Origin: Luteimonas galliterrae
Lineage (GTDB): Bacteria; Pseudomonadota; Gammaproteobacteria; Xanthomonadales; Xanthomonadaceae
Direction of reading: 5' to 3'
Length of the DNA: 64,000 nucleotides
Assembly: GCF_023374055.1 (NCBI RefSeq)
Contig: NZ_JAMBEP010000004.1
Location: 62,001-126,000 of the forward strand
In this document: piece by piece, positions 63,549 to 64,000 of the stretch
Layout of the letters: the number at the start of each line of letters is the position of its first letter
Numbering within the stretch: position 1 is the stretch's first letter
Translations under genes and position numbers: made by a program
Notes under the pieces: model-generated
Told to the model about the DNA's origin: nothing
The model's input: only the letters and a program-made list of their open reading frames with translations
Database searches by the model: none

Positions 63549-63998
63549 TTATTTCGCCTTGATCGCCATGGCGGGCAAGCCGCCGTTGCCGAGCTTGCCC
63601 TTGGCTTCGGCCAGCTCCGACGCGGTGCCGTACGGCCCCATGCGCACCCGGTAGACGGTCTTGTCTTTGATGACGGCCGATTCGACGCGGGCATTCAAGC
63701 CGAGCAATGCGATGCGGGCCTTCAAAGCTTCCGCATCGCCGGACGCGCCGAATGCGCCGGCCTGCAGGATGTAGCGCGCGTCGCTACCGGCTGCCGGACC
63801 GGCGGCGGCCGCAGTCGTCGCAGCGGCCGCCGTTGCGGGTGCGGTCGTCGTGGGCGCGGTGGTCGCCGGCGTGGCCAAGTCGGCCGCATCTTCCGACTGC
63901 GCGGGCTGCGCGGCGGCGGCGCGCTGCTGCCGGGCCTCTTCCTCGCGCGCGGTGGCGGCGAGTTCGGCGTCGGACATCTTGACTTCCTTGCCGGGCAG
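63549..63998 (-). CDS. SPOR-domain protein (5' end outside window)
   Basis: The frame stays open to the window edge (LPGKEVKMSDAELAATA is upstream of the first visible ATG at 63977), so this is the C-terminal part of a larger protein. It contains an Ala/Thr/Pro-rich linker, then a SPOR domain of ~75 residues (YILQAGAFGASGDAEALKARIALLGLNARVE...VYRVRMGPYGTASELAEAK). SPOR domains bind denuded peptidoglycan glycans at division sites. The N-terminal part is not visible; FtsN-like membrane anchoring is likely but not shown. Confidence 0.85.
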   Translation of the reverse strand: MPGKEVKMSDAELAATAREEEARQQRAAAAQPAQSEDAADLATPATTAPTTTAPATAAAATTAAAAGPAAGSDARYILQAGAFGASGDAEALKARIALLGLNARVESAVIKDKTVYRVRMGPYGTASELAEAKGKLGNGGLPAMAIKAK

Positions 63999-64000
63999 CA

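Overview
The window is high-GC, densely coded chromosomal DNA from a gammaproteobacterium of the Xanthomonadaceae/Lysobacteraceae, most like Lysobacter. The evidence is the two Ax21-family outer-membrane proteins, the oleABCD olefin genes, an uncharacterised peptide-modification locus typical of this family, and the many short palindromic repeats of the type common between genes in these genomes. I see no rRNA, tRNA, CRISPR array, transposase or phage module.

Layout. 0-3.4 kb: the C-terminal beta-barrel of an autotransporter (cut by the window edge), a REC-EAL c-di-GMP phosphodiesterase and a divergent LuxR-type response regulator. 3.4-4.0 kb: a gene-poor patch with inverted repeats. 4.0-6.5 kb: ntrBC, with an NtrC-box-like palindrome directly before the ntrB start. 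6.5-7.3 kb: large composite repeat R1. 7.3-13.6 kb: oleB, oleA, lipoproteins, an M16 peptidase and an SDR. 13.8-17.1 kb: trmL and two Ax21 paralogues separated by repeat R2. 17.2-28.6 kb: gpsA-secB-rhodanese, a thioesterase, hemD-hemX-hemY, a DUF4349 lipoprotein, a FadI-like thiolase, a GNAT enzyme and sodC. 28.6-29.5 kb: repeat R3, an inverted copy of R1. 29.5-32.8 kb: a YkgJ-like Cys-cluster protein, oleC and oleD. 33-38.4 kb: ubiJ-ubiB, truC, arfB and an acyltransferase. 38.6-42.8 kb: a LysR regulator divergent from the glyoxylate shunt genes aceB-aceA. 43.0-48.6 kb: a cNMP-binding diguanylate cyclase, a class III cyclase-like TPR protein, a small putative modified peptide and a SagB-type dehydrogenase. 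48.7-55.4 kb: an S9 peptidase, a cation/proton antiporter, comM, ubiK and a PII gene. 55.6-60.4 kb: speE, an M48 peptidase and speA (polyamines). 60.5-64 kb: an SDR, an ICMT-like membrane protein, a Lys/Ala-tailed protein, a lipoprotein hydrolase and a SPOR-domain protein cut by the window edge.

Two points stand out. First, oleA-oleB and oleC-oleD lie about 21 kb apart and in opposite orientation. Each half abuts one copy of a ~0.8 kb repeat, and the two copies are inverted. Flipping the segment between them restores oleA-oleB-(ykgJ)-oleC-oleD, so an inversion (or an assembly join) at the repeats is the simplest explanation. Second, the 43-48.6 kb locus looks like a poorly characterised RiPP-like system: a nitrile-hydratase-leader-like peptide, a SagB-type flavin dehydrogenase and a cyclase-TPR membrane protein, directly behind a diguanylate cyclase that carries a cyclic-nucleotide-binding domain.
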